The notes under the pieces were generated by a model. It made no database searches, was not told where the DNA came from, and worked only from the letters and a program-made list of their open reading frames with translations. Positions 24,901 through 37,153 of a stretch of 64,000 bases of DNA are shown here, piece after piece. The DNA is from Siphonodentalium dalli. Lineage: Eukaryota; Mollusca; Scaphopoda; Gadilida; Siphonodentaliidae. The stretch is from assembly GCA_032622095.1 (NCBI GenBank), contig CP136069.1:163851894-163915893 (forward strand). The letters are read 5' to 3'. A program made the position numbers and the translations under genes. Numbering within the stretch: the stretch's first letter is position 1; each line of letters starts with the position of its first letter.

Positions 24901-25190
24901 AACACGGATGACTACGGCGTGCACTCAGATGACCACGGCATGTACACGCCGTGTTCAGACCGTTTTTTAACACGCTGGCCATTTTGCCGTAATTGATCAC
25001 GCTAAGAACACGACATCAACACGGATGACCACGGCGTGAACTCGGGTGACCACGGCATGTACACGCCGTGTTCAAACCGTTTTTGAACACGCTGGCCATT
25101 TTTCTGAAGTTGACCACGCTAAGACCACGCGCGATTTTTCCGTGTTTTTTCCGTGTTAAAATGTTGGCCACGCGTGGTTTTGAAAAAACC
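24900..25190. repeat. CACG-rich minisatellite, right end of the large element
   Basis: Units such as CAACACGGATGACCACGGCG and TACACGCCGTGTTCA, ending in GACCACGCGCGATTTTTCCG, which is in the same orientation as its counterpart at 18620. Confidence 0.85.
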
Positions 25191-25439
25191 ACGGGCCTTG
25201 TACTGTACACCCATTTTTGGCCCCTGTAATTTAATATCCATCACACAAGTTATCATTTAATGTAAAGCAGCAATATTCTAGGATAAATCTGTAAGGTAGA
25301 AGGAAATCTTAATAATTTGGAGAGTGAGTCTGGAATAGGTTATTCGTGAGGCACTCGGACCGGCTTCGTTTCTAAATGCAACTCGTCAGCGAGATTCTTT
25401 TTGGAAGTGGGATGAACAAACAATTAGTATCCTTTATAT

Positions 25440-25760
25440 AGTGTTGCTATGTAACCAGTAGCCGGTTTTGTAGCCGGTTTCGTAGCCTGTAGCCAGTTTT
25501 TTGGCCGGTTTGTAGCTGCATGGTAGCCTGTTTTTGCATCAGTGTTCTTTTGACCAGAAGCGCTAGGTGGCAGTTTCGGAGCCGGTAAACGGTTTGAGCC
25601 AGTTTTGTGTCCTTTTGCTATTTTTTTAGCCGGTAATATAGCCAGTTTTTCATAATAAAGAAAAGGTTACTTATTTTTTTTTTAATTTGGTGTGGTAGCC
25701 GGTAAATTTGCCGGTTTCTTTTGTATTCTGCTGGTTTTTAGCTTGTTTAGATTAATTTAT
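25440..25760. repeat. Degenerate GTAGCCGGTTT repeat
   Basis: About a dozen spaced copies of TAGCCGGTT or TAGCCTGTTT in 320 bp. The rest of 25210-26040 shows no gene. Confidence 0.6.
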
Positions 25761-26047
25761 ATTCTGGGATAGTTTACTGTGAATTTTGCCAAGTGCTTTG
25801 GATTTAATAAATTTTTAAGACTCACACACTGAACCTCGTATGGGCACCAATGGGGGGGGGTATGGGGCAATAAAAGGTGTAGTTGTATTCATCAGAATAA
25901 ATCTTGGATGTTCATCAGAAGCCCTAAAATATTTGTGAAATGAACATTCAAATATTGGTGCCATAATTTGGAAATCTATAGAGGGCTGACCCCATTTTGG
26001 GTTCAGGGGTTTCTAAAATTGATGGAAACATGTGATTATGGTAACCA

Positions 26048-28207
26048 TTTTTAGCTCAACTTTACTTGTAAAGTTTGAGCTATTGCCATAGCTTGGTATC
26101 CATCATCCGTGTGTGCATGGGTGGGTGTGTGTGCGTGGAGACGTCCTTCAACAATTTCCATTAGCATGGGCTACAGGTCGTACCTTTGGTCAGATCATTA
26201 TGAAATTTGTCATGGATGTTAACAATGGCATGTAGATGGGAACGAGTCATTTTCGGGTCATTCGGTTATAAAACATGGCCACCAGCAGCCATCTTGGATT
26301 TTACTCTTTGCATGACTAAATCCTTTGGCATGGACTACAGGTCATACCTTTGGTCGGATCATTGTGAAATTTGTCATGGGTGTTGACATTGACATGTAAA
26401 TGGGAACGGGTCATCTTGGGGTCATTCGGCAAAATAAAAAAGCCACTAGTGGCCATCTTGGAATTCAAAATTCAATCCATTAGCGCGGGCTACAGGCCGG
26501 AGTGTTTGTCTGATTGTCATGAAATTTGTCGTAGAAGTTAATATTGACATGTAGATGGGAACGAGTCATTTTGGGGTCATTCGGCCATCAAACATGGCCA
26601 CCGGCAGCCATCTTGGATTTTACTCTTTGTATGACTAAATCCTTTGACACAGGCTACAGGTCGTACCTTTGGTCGGATCATCATGAAATTTGTCATGGAT
26701 GTTAACATTGACATGTAAATGGGAACGAGTCATTTTGGGGTCATTCGGCAAAAAAACATGGCTGCCAGCAGCTATCTTGGACTTCAAAATTCAATCCATT
26801 AGCATGGGCTACAGGCTGTAGTGTTTGCCTGATCATCATGAAATTTGTCAATTATTAGCTCAACTTACTTTGTAAGTTTGAGCTATTGCCATGGGTTGGC
26901 GTCCGTTGTCCGTGTGTCCGTCAACAATTTCCTTTGGCGCGGGCTACAGGTCGTACCTTTGGTCTGATCTTTATGAAATTTGTAATGAATGTTGACATTG
27001 ACATGTAGATGGGAACGAGTCATTTTGAGGTCATTCGGCCAAAAAACATGGCCCCTGGTGGCCATCTTGGATTTCAAAATTAAATCCATTGGCGCGGTCT
27101 ACAGGTCGTACTGTTCGTCTGATCATCATGAAATTTGTCATGGATGTTAATATTGACATGTAGATGGGAACGACTCATTTTGGGGTCGTTCGGCCAAAAT
27201 ACATGGCCGCCAGCAGCCATCTTGGATTTTTCTCTTTGCATGACTAAATCCTTTGGCGCGGGCTACAGGTCGTAGCTTTGGTCTTTGGATGTTAAGAATG
27301 ACATGTAGATGGGAACGAGTCCTTTTGGGGTCATTCGGCCAAAATACATGGCCACCAGCAGTCATCTTAGATTTTACTCTTTGCACGACTAAATCCTTTG
27401 GCACAGGCTACAGGTCGTACCTTTGGTCAGATCATTATGAGATCTGTCATGAATGTTGACATTGACATGTAGATGGGAACGAGTCATTTTGGGGTCATTC
27501 GGCCAAAAAACATGGCCGCTGGCGGACATCTTGGATTTCAAAATTAAATCCATTGGCGCGGCCTACAGGTCGTACTATTCGTCTGATCATCATGAAATTT
27601 GTCATGGATGTTAACAATGACATGTAGATGGGAACGAGTCCTTTTGGGGTCATTCGGCCAAAAAACATGGCCACCAGCAGCCATCTTGGATTTTACACTT
27701 TGCATGACTAAATCCTTTGGCACAGGCTACAGCTCGTACTTTTGGTCAGATCATTATGAGATTTGCCATGGCTGTTGATATTGACATGTAGATGGGAACG
27801 AGTCATTTTGGAGTTGTTTCGCCAAAAAACATGGCCACCAGTGGACATCTTGGATTTCAAAACTCAATCCATTAGCACGGGCGCTACAGATCGTATCTTT
27901 TGTTAGATCATCATTAAATTTGTCATGGATGTTAATATTGACATGTAGATGGGAACGAGTCATTTTGGGGTCATTCGGTCAAAAAACATGGCCGCCAGCA
28001 GCCATCTTGGATTTTACTCTTTGTTTGACTAAATCCTTTGGCACGGGCTACAGGTCCTACCTTTGGTCGGATCATTGTGAAATTTGTAATGGCTGTTGAC
28101 ATGTAGATGGGATCGAGGCATTTTGGGTTTCCTATTCCTCCATTTACTGTCAACTATTAAATTATTCCCCTACCTAAGTTGAGCTACAGTGTCATTGACA
28201 CTTTCAT
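26048..28207 (+). mobile_element. Long tandem-core repeat array (about 165-bp units), at least one nested restart
   Basis: Starts with the TAGCTCAACTTTACTTGTAA hairpin, restarts at about 26855 with a second one, and ends GTGTCATTGACACTTTCATG at about 28207. Contains about a dozen units with GATGGGAACGAGTCATTTTG and CAGCCATCTTGGATTT. The 60-85-codon minus-strand frames (such as HVFWPNDPKMTRSHLH) are repeat readings. Confidence 0.85.
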
Positions 28208-29410
28208 GTTAATATTGACATATGTAGATGGGAATAAGTCATTTTGGGGTCATTCGGCCAAAAAACATGGCTGCCAGCAGCCATCTTGGATTTTACTCTT
28301 TGCATAGGTGACACTCCACAGTTTCTGCAGGGATTGGTGCAAAATAAGGGGGGCATCAATTCAATGGAAAATAACTGAAATGTTATCCCACAACACATAT
28401 AATGTATATATACCTGGGTTGAGCACATACTAGACTTAAAGATTTTGGTACATAATTGTCATTTTAATGGGGGTAGCAAGAGTTATGCCCCTTGATTGTG
28501 TGCCTGAAAAATGAAATTTTTATGCAAAAATGACCAGAATAAGCGATTTCCAGGCCCGTGGGACACAAAAACCAGAAAATCTATGGTATAGCCGCCTATG
28601 TTGTCTGGAAGAACACTGTTTCCTCACAATAATATCAAAAAATTTCAAACTTCTCACCACTGTAAGTTTTTTTTAAATATTTTTCATGCAGATGACAAAT
28701 TTTAGGTGCTAAAAAGTCACGCTGGTGTCTGGAGCCACTGTTTCGCAGAAATCGCTACTACTTCATACTGGTGGGGTCAAGGTCACCTGAAACAATATTT
28801 TTCAAAACTCAAAGACATCCTCTAAAAATCCACAAATTCATAACTAACCTTCTCTCAATAAACATACCACACCCATGGTGACAGAAAACACTGGTACTCT
28901 GTTCTAAGAATTTTGGGGTCATTCGGCCATTAAAACATGGCTTAACCAGCAGCTATCTTGGATTTTACTCTTTGCATGACTAAATCCTTTGGCACGGGCT
29001 ACATTAAGTCGTACCTTTGGTCGGATCATCATAAAATTTGTCATGGCTGTACACATTGACATGTAGATGGGAACAATTTATTTTGGGGTCATTCGGCCAT
29101 AAAACACATGTCCGCTGGCAGCCATCTTGGATTTTACTGTTTTCATGAATAAATCCTTTGACACACCCTACAGTTCACTTCCCTTATGCGATCATCACGA
29201 AACTTCATATTAATCTTGATATTGATCTACTAGATGAAAGCTATCAAATGTTTTTGAATTCCATTCGAAAACATAGCCACCAGCAACCATATTGGAGTTT
29301 ACTTTATATATATCTCTTCATGTTGATAATATATAGTATTTCTTAGATGACTGTAACACATGAAATTATTGCCTTTCCAAGTTGAGGTACAGTGTCATTG
29401 ACACTTTCTT
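28208..29410 (+). mobile_element. Further copy of the tandem-core repeat, split by unique sequence
   Basis: Units at 28208-28310 and 28905-29300 with a complete AGTGTCATTGACACTTTC end at 29408. Sequence at 28310-28900 is unrelated and contains no recognisable gene. Confidence 0.75.
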
Positions 29411-29570
29411 TTTCAAAAATGATCAATAATATACGTAATGATGAGTTGTCTAACTTACGATTCATCTGGTTACGGCAGGTACAGGTCATTTGAACCTGTA
29501 TGGCACTAGTATGGCACTATGATTCTGATCCCTAAAACCAGGGGTGGGGTCAGGGGAGGGTTACATACAG

Positions 29571-29594
29571 CCCCCCCCCCCCCCCCCCCCCCCC
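29571..29594 (+). repeat. C homopolymer (24 nt)
   Basis: An uninterrupted C run followed by CTGTCTGGAAGGG. Its neighbours CGTCGGGGAG and CTGTCGGGGG form short hairpins. Confidence 0.95.
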
Positions 29595-30059
29595 TGTCTG
29601 GAAGGGTTAGCCTCCTCGTCGGGGAGATCTGCAATGGTCAGCCGGTAGCTATATAGCCCCCTGTCGGGGGATCATAGCCACTGAATCAGGTAAATCCTGG
29701 TGCCAATTAACCCTGCCTAAAACCCCAATTTGGATATCTTCTTTCAAAAATCAGTCACCACTATCAGATTCATTTTTGAAAAGTACCCTGAAAACCAACT
29801 TCCATATAAAGTGAACACCAATCCCCAGATGAGTGCAATCCTGAGACTGACTGGGAGGTTTAATAATTGAGTATTCAATAAAAAATATCAAAGATAAACC
29901 ACGCCTTTTGCCATGTAGCAAATATGTGTAGTCTTGATATGGAATGTTGTGAGACATTTAACCATCATTTTGTTTATAACAATCTTGGCACTATTTGACA
30001 GCATTTTTATCTGGCAATTTGAAATATATCAATTTAAGCAATACACAATATATCAAGAA

Positions 30060-30520
30060 ATTTTGTTGAATATTAGCTCAAGTTATCATCCGGATAATAA
30101 AATAAATAGTGAATTCCAAGACAAAAATTGGGCATAATTCCATAAAAAAAAATCACACACAGTGTGACCATTTTCAAAATTCACCTGCATCTTCTCAACT
30201 GTGAACCACATATCAAATATCATGAATTTCTGTTACATATTGCTCAAGTTATATCCGGATGATGAATAAATTATTAATTAAGTTGCAAAGGGGTTATAAC
30301 TCCATAAAAAATCACCGGACAGTGACCATTTTCAAATTTGACCTTCATGTTCTCAACTGAACCACATATAACGAATATCATGAAATTTTGTTGAATATTG
30401 CTCCGTGCAGTTATCATCTGGATAACCTAAACATTGTGATTTCTAAGTTGAAAAAGGGGCATAACTCTGTAAAACAAATCATTGGACAGTTTCATGTTTC
30501 ATGTAGAGAGACCAGTCTGA
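30060..30520 (+). repeat. Degenerate GGGGCATAACTCC repeat
   Basis: Three units with AGTTATCATCYGGATAA, GGGGCATAACTC and TTTGACCTTCATGTTCTCAA. The 140-codon frame that starts at 30388 begins inside this repeat. Confidence 0.65.
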
Positions 30521-31181
30521 CTAATTGCTTCATTATGGTGGGTGTGAGACAATGCATTAATGTATGCCATGTCACACCTTGCATAAATCAGCTCCTTCTC
30601 GGGGAACCTGTAACTAATCGTGTGCTCTACATGACCTTTTGTTCTCTCCGAGGACTCACTGACACACATGCACAGCATTATATGGAACAGTCCTACTTCT
30701 TACACTTCTTACTGCTCCTTATGCAGTATTTTATTAGAGAAATTTATCGTTTTCTGTCATCAAAACACACTGGCGCTCAGGAATGGTTCTTTAATTATCA
30801 AATTGAATAAGGATACTTCTCTTTGGTATGTTTTTAGTGATTGTTTATTCTATTGTGTATATACACTTATTTTTTCAACAATATTTTATATTGAGATTTG
30901 TACAGGGACCACCCTAGAGGGCGACTTGGCAGACATACTTCTCTCTCATGTACCAGTATATACATATGTCCCAACTGAATAATTAAAGTATATTTCCTGG
31001 CATAAAGTCATTAAGATAATCATTTTGGCTACCCAGTTAAAGCATAAAAAATGACTACAATCTCCATCTCACACCCGTATATTGTATATAGTGTATATAT
31101 GTTTTCTCATGTACCATGTATTATAATGGCTGAGAATAAAGCATTACTTACTTGCTTAAAAAGACATACTGGTAGATTCAG

Positions 31182-31490
31182 ATTGAGGTTCCCAAATGGT
31201 GAATATTGTGATGTACACTCATTGGGAACCTCAATTATGCAATGTGTCGTCTGCCAATTTGGGGATATAGAGAAACTAAACTAAAAAAGAAATATAATCT
31301 ATGTGAAGAAGTTTCTATAGAAATTTGATAATAAAGAAACTTTCCAGAGAAGATGAGGCTTAAGCAGAATGAGGTCCCCAGAGGGTGAATTTAGTGATGC
31401 TAGCCTGCTATGTGGGTTAGCATCACTAAATTCACCCTCTGGGGACCTCATTCTTTTCAAATGACAGACACACTAAACTCAGGCTTGGAA
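31182..31490. mobile_element. Two foldback MITE copies (GAGGTCCCCAGAGGGTGAAT family)
   Basis: A degenerate copy lies at 31182-31252. A good copy at 31358-31490 has the arms AGAGGGTGAATTTAGTGATG and their inverse, and an outer GACAGACACAC. Confidence 0.8.
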
Positions 31491-33830
31491 GTGACTTCTC
31501 CCAATTTAAAACCTCTAGGCTGGTCCATGAGAGAGATGATGTTGGGGTGTAAATTAATTGAACTTCAGCTCGGGTTAGCCAAACACCACATGAATGACAA
31601 CTTTAGAAGAAATAATGGTACTTTTTCTTAACAGCATCAGTTTGCCCTTCCAACATCATATCAATTCAAATTAGCAGGACCACTTAACCAGGGGTTATAC
31701 TAAGTGAAGGACTATGTCAACATGTGATGGCACCTCTAAAAATTACAGAAAGAAGTGTAAACATCACCCATCATACACAATGCCCCTACCTTCTCATATG
31801 CAATGAGGTTAACTATCTTTTGACATCGGTGTTGACTTTCCATAACCTGCATAATCTGCTGCCACGTATATATGTTACTGTGCCTACTATGTATAATGTA
31901 ACTGTGCCATTGGGCTTGTGTGACCTGAATGGTTTGAGTGGACAATAGAAATACTATCTACTTTCTTGAGGACCAACTTGCCAGATTATTTGCCAAATGA
32001 AAATAAATTTTGTCCTCTGTGAATTGTTCTTGAATTTGACTAATTTGGCAAGTAGAGGTGTGAACCCTGCTTGCATGGATGGTAATTACCATGACTTTGT
32101 TTCTGTTTTCTCAGGATGTTAAATACACAGAGAATTGAAGAACTCAAGAAAAACCTGGAAATATATCACATCTGAGTGCATTCTGGTGAAGACAACACTT
32201 ACTACAGAACTGCTGTGATGGTAATGTATTGCATTGTAATTCAGACAAAGACTCAAAAAGTCAATTATGCTCCTACAATATTTTTATTGGAAATCCTATA
32301 ACCATTTCGTGACCATAAACAGACATGTTGTTTCGGGGCTGTAACAGGTGAGGATACCCAAATAATTTGTTTGTCGACTGGTGTCGTACTATGTTTTGTT
32401 TCCCCCACATTTGGTTTATATGGTGGCAGAACATGTGCACTCTCTGGTGAGTCATCTTTTTAAATTAGATTTCACCAGATGCTGCATGGACAGTACCAGT
32501 TCTGATTAAAATCATACTCAGATGCTTCGGGTACGGAGTCTGAGGAAATTGGGTAGGGGTTCCATTACTACAAGCAGGAATAACATAATTACCAGCCAAT
32601 CGCAATATCATCAGTAAAGCAATGTAACCAATCAGGCGATAGTCATATGGAATACCCAAGACTAGAGGAATTCCTTCAGCCAGCGCGATTCCAGTAAACC
32701 CCGCACATTACTGGCTAACATGTCCAATAGAATTGAATATTATCAAGAATTTCAGCATTTTGAGTACTGAGCATTCTGTGGTAGATTTCACTTTTGGGTT
32801 TCGCTTAATAGGGGTTGAAATAGAATAAGAAGCCATGTTTTTCTTTTGCGAAAAGTATATTTTGTCGATCTAAGCTTTTAAAGAAAAATGTGGGTGATGT
32901 CGTCATACTGCAGGTGTTGTCTGTGGAAGTTATTTATAGCAACAGAAATGAGACAAATAGCGGGTTTCATCAGACTCAGTACATGAAGCGTTAGAACTGC
33001 GTGGACACAGTATTTAAGTTAAAAAATAAAAGTCAGTGGCATCATCATATTCGGCCGAGCCTGTTGAGTCAACACCGTGTTTGATATACACATATCTATT
33101 TGTGCCAATATTATCTGAGTCCACTCAGTATGCACATAGCTACATACTGTATTACCCTATGAATATGGATACTTTAATCATCTTAGGCCAAGTGGAAAAA
33201 AAACTATGTTGGGTTTTAATTAACTAATTTCATCTATGTTCAGGAAAAATTCACAGAAATGTTTACATGCACACTATCTCTTTGATTACTGAATGGATTT
33301 TCCCATTATTTTCTACAGTGTACACTGGAATGATCCATTCTATAGATGTGTTTAGATAAATAGCTATCTACATGTATATAAAAAGCCAAGTGTTTGTGTG
33401 TGTGTCTGTCTGTAATTTTGTCACGATTTTGGCACGTTTAAAAATATATGACCCTCATGGCCGATTGCGCACAAATATCCGGATGCAGGTCTTGGAATAT
33501 GACATACAAAATTGCTGGCCAATCGGATAAAGAGGGCCTGAGAAATAACACGCTTTCTAAGGGTAATAAAAGCGATATTTAACCTGTAATAATAGCACGG
33601 TGTACTACAATAAATTTAGAGATATGGCGCTTGGATCGGGTGGACACAATTAACTGCCCATTTTTTTCTCCACAATATGACCTCAGAAGTGACTGGTTTT
33701 ACAATCATTCGCTTTCTGCACTATTTGGTAAGAACATACAGTAATGAATTAACACACAAAAGCATCACAGTAGACAATTTTGTGAATTATGTGGCTAAAA
33801 ACTTTATGTTTCTGCAGTACCTCCATAGAT
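31490..33830. other. Intergenic, no firm gene
   Basis: Mostly unique sequence. A polypyrimidine tract with acceptor TTTCTGTTTTCTCAG precedes a short frame (32115-32174, MLNTQRIEELKKNLEIYHI and stop) that could be a terminal exon, but nothing upstream supports it. A MITE end (ACTGAATGGATTTTCCCATT) lies near 33290. Confidence 0.4.
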
Positions 33831-33832
33831 AG

Positions 33833-34073
33833 TTAACCCTTTGAGTGCCAGGGGCCGATCTCATTGGCCCTAAACCTACAAAATAAGTCTGTTAAAGAAT
33901 ATAAGAATAAATTATTAAAATTGTAAAAAAAAAAAAATGAAAAAAAAAAAAAAAGCCAATGCATTCTCTTATATATGCGAGGCGACCTATGGTCGACTCG
34001 CATATATAAGAGAATTCATTGGCACAGGGTATATGGGTTGATACAAAAATCGACCTGGCACTCAAAGGGTTAA
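33833..34073. mobile_element. TTAA MITE with CCCTTTGAGTGCCAGG ends
   Basis: TTAA at both edges, ends CCCTTTGAGTGCCAGG and the inverse, and a single palindromic core at 33955-34022 (CCAATGCATTCTCTTATATA..inverse). The core is the same module used by the CCCTTTACCCAAC family. Confidence 0.9.
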
Positions 34074-34109
34074 GTGTCTACTAGACACATAATTTCCTTT
34101 GAAACAATA

Positions 34110-34344
34110 GTGCTCAGATCTCAATGTAATTTGGTATGGATGTTCACTAATATGAGGACATTCAATAGAGGGTTCAATCGTTTTGTTCAGATATTCCATT
34201 CTAGAGTTGTTTATCTGGAAATGTCGGCTTTTTGGTCCGTCTGATGTCTGTTCAGGCCATAACTTTAACAGTTATGCTCAGATCTCAATGAAATTTGGTA
34301 TGTTTATTCACCCCTATGAGGACATTCAATGGCGGGTTCAGTCA
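34110..34344. repeat. Tandem repeat interrupted by a Helitron-like element
   Basis: Two units of about 160 bp (GTGCTCAGATCTCAATG, ATGAGGACATTCAATRG, GTTCARTC). The array resumes at 35119 on the other side of the inserted element. Confidence 0.75.
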
Positions 34345-35118
34345 TTATACCCCCCGCAACGAAGTTTGGGGGGGTATACTGGAGTCAGCTTGTCCGTCGT
34401 CCGTCCGTCCGTCGTCCATCGTCCGTCCGTGGACACAAATTTCTCAGTCGTTTTTTGATCAATTTCCGTGAAACTTGGCACAGACATCAACTACCTTGGG
34501 AACCTGTGCACCTGCGATTATGACGTCTGTCGGACATTTTTTTGTGGAGTTATCCCCCCTTTTTCGACTTAGAAAATTTTCGCAACATGTATACTTTTGT
34601 CTGAGCTTTTATTCCTACGTTTTTCGGTCAATTTTTTTAAAACGTGGCACAGATATTTAGTACCATGGGAACTTGTGCACCTGCGATTATGACGTCTGTC
34701 CGACATTTTTTGGTGGAGTTATCCCCCTTTTTCAACTTAGAAACTTTTTTGCAACATGCATAATTTTGTCCGAGCTTTTATTCCTACATTTTTCGGTCAA
34801 TGTTTTTTAATCTTGGCACTGATATTTAGTACCATGGGAACCTGTGCACCTGCGATTATGACGTCTGTCCGACATGTTTTGTGTGGAGTTATTCCCCTTT
34901 TTCGACTTAGAAATCTTTTCGCAACATACATAATTTTGTCCAAGCTTTTATTCCTACATTTTTTGGTCAATAGGTTTAAGATTAGGGTTATGGTTGTACA
35001 CCTGCAATGGGAACTGTTATTTTATTATTTTAACTAAATGTTTACTGACATGTGAAACATCTTAGTATTTAAAAAACAGGGGGGTATCCGTAGTCCATTG
35101 GGACAGTCACACCTCTAG
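34345..35118 (+). mobile_element. Helitron-like non-autonomous element
   Basis: Begins TTATACCCCCCGCAACGAAG with a hairpin, followed by a GTCCGTCCGTCC tract and three to four units of about 180 bp (CACCTGCGATTATGACGTCT). It ends with a small hairpin (GTCCATTGGGAC) about ten bases before CTCTAG. Flanking tandem repeat copies give the empty site: CAGTCA joined to TTTTGTTTAGG. The insertion is therefore between A and T without target duplication, as for Helitrons. Confidence 0.75.
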
Positions 35119-36515
35119 TTTTGTTTAGGTTTTTCGTTCTATAGTTATTCATCTTTGTTAATATGAAAATGCTGATTTTTGGGTCCATCTGTCTGAGTAC
35201 ATGTATATCAGTCATAGGTTATAGGTGTGCCCACACTAGGTGGTATGCCACAATGGGGTATGTACCAGAAGACAGTCCATATCTTGTTGCTAGCAGTATT
35301 ATTTAAAAATGAGCATCCCATGTGGTTAACATTAGAGTTTAATATATGCCCGGGAATTAAAAAAAGGGGAACCGGGAATGAAACGTTTCCCTTCAGAACC
35401 GGGAACCGGGAACGTTCCTGGGAAATGAATGGATTGTATGGACAAGTTGTACAACACAGGTTATGCGCAATTTGGCTAGTTTTGGTGACAGGGATCATAA
35501 TAATGATAACTTAGATTAACAAATGGGTATTCCAAAGTGTTAAATTTTACCTTCTTGGGCCACATATTAAATGGTATACAACATAACATTACACAAGTTG
35601 GAAAACATAAAACCATCGTTTCGACTTCCCAAACTTCAAACGAATTGTTTCCAACATTGTGAACTTCTCATGGCATCTTGTAACTTGTCTTTGTACGTTA
35701 ACTTTAGAGAATACAAAATAAACAGTCTATATATGGTTCGATGAAATATGTGTGTTAATTTCCAATACTTTTTAGTGTCCTGAGTCGGATGTTACGTCTT
35801 GAAAAGTGTACATTCGGAGCAACACAAAATCACCCAGTGACTTGTCAGTCCAGTAGCCATTGTGCTGTACATTATGCTTATGTATTATGCTCGAAATGTA
35901 TTAGTATATAGAAATGACAGCAGGGTATAGTGATCACGCCTTTACTGCGTGCCTAAAAATGTACATGGAAACTGTTCGATACTTCCTACGATTTAACATG
36001 AAATTTCGGTGCTGCATCATAATTCCTTCAGATGTGACTTTATTGACAATACCCATACTAGATGCTAATATTCAGTGGACAAGTAACTAGACAAATCAAA
36101 AAAATTTAACATTTCAAAGAAATAAACACTGAAATTAAAACCAACACAGGTTTGTGTCACCGCGGTTGAATATATCAATCCCACGTGCAATCAAAAACAC
36201 TGAATCAAAAATGCTGAATCAACGACGCGATTTTATCACTCGATGAACATCAGTTTTGAGTGACATGTGACTCTTTCAACTTAACGTGTCTTTTCAATAA
36301 CTGTTCTACGCATGTTACAGAATTTATCTTCAAACTTTCCGGTTATAACTCATAACCTTAATTGAAACAAAAGTTATTTCGTAAATAAATTTGAGTCAGA
36401 AGAGAAGAGTCAACAGCAGCTTCTGTCACTATAAAATTATTTTTCCCCATGAACTGTGACTGAAAATGTTGCTAGTTTTTAGAAATTACTAGATATTTCA
36501 TTGAAAATCTATATT

Positions 36516-37072
36516 TTAACCCTTTCTTTTCTAATTGGTTTCTCCCATTCAGTTATAAAGGTGTGCATTGGAATGGTCTATTATTCTTTTGGAGGAGTGT
36601 TCAGGATAAATTAGCAGATGACAGTCAGACAAAAAGATAATACAAGTGCTGAAGGATTCATATTCATTGGTGGGAAATGTTCAGATAATAAGTTCAACAA
36701 TGGTTGTTTGTTGAATTTATTATCTGAACATTTCCAGAGGGAACTACACTAATGCCCTAAATAATCGACTCCTTAACCACAGCAGAATTATGGGTAACTT
36801 TTCAGGATTTAGTCAGAAATATGGCTTGTTGCCATTCATTGGAAAGCTCTCAGTGAGAGCAGCATTATGGGTAACTTTTCAGTATTTAGTCGGAAATATG
36901 GCTTGTTGCCATTCATTGGAAAGCTCTCAGTGAGAGCTTTCTGATGAATGGCAACAAGCCATATTTCCGACTAAATCCTGAAAACTTACCCATAATTCTG
37001 CTGTGGTTAAGGAGTCGATTATTTAGGGCATTGCTGTACTTGTCATTGGGTATTTAGCATAGAAAGGGTTAA
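36516..37072. mobile_element. TTAA MITE (CCCTTTCT ends) with a nested palindromic MITE
   Basis: TTAACCCTTTCT at the left, AGAAAGGGTTAA at the right. It carries an inner hairpin TGTTCAGATAATAAGTTCAA and its inverse (about 36678-36735). A TA-flanked palindromic element (36745-37038) is inserted in it. Confidence 0.85.
36745..37038. mobile_element. TA-flanked palindromic MITE with internal partial duplication
   Basis: Same family as 10815-11031, but the left arm segment AGCATTATGGGTAACTTTTC to GAAAGCTCTCAGTGAGAG is present twice. Confidence 0.88.
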
Positions 37073-37129
37073 AACACTTATTAAAATAGGTGTGACACCA
37101 GTTGTGTGTGTGTGTTTTTCTTTATGGTT

Positions 37130-37153
37130 GGGGGGGGGGGGGGGGGGGGGGGG
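37130..37153 (+). repeat. G homopolymer (24 nt)
   Basis: Uninterrupted G run preceded by a (GT)n tract. Confidence 0.95.

Larger units (their letters stand above)
18579..25207. mobile_element. Large candidate transposable element with TACAGTA..CCCGTGG ends, no transposase recognised
   Basis: The left end TACAGTATAAGGCCCGTGG plus a T run is mirrored at 25207 (inverse: TACAGTACAAGGCCCGTGG plus T run): about 25 bp with one difference. Both ends continue into CACG-rich minisatellite (18600-18930, 24840-25190). The ends are internally duplicated: unit A about 18813-19400, 19402-20000 and 21460-21905; unit B about 23870-24370 and 24385-24900. None of the MITE families found throughout the rest of the window occurs inside these 6.6 kb, as expected if it inserted recently as one block. 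No conserved transposase, polymerase or integrase motif is visible. Alternatively, two separate CACG-rich elements lie at the two edges. Confidence 0.6.

Noticed and set aside
30388-30810. 140-codon plus-strand ORF
   Set aside because: Begins inside a GGGGCATAACTC repeat and shows no motif or splice context.
34345-35118. CRISPR-like spaced repeats
   Set aside because: Units are long, diverged and contiguous, in a eukaryotic context; they are the core of a Helitron-like element.
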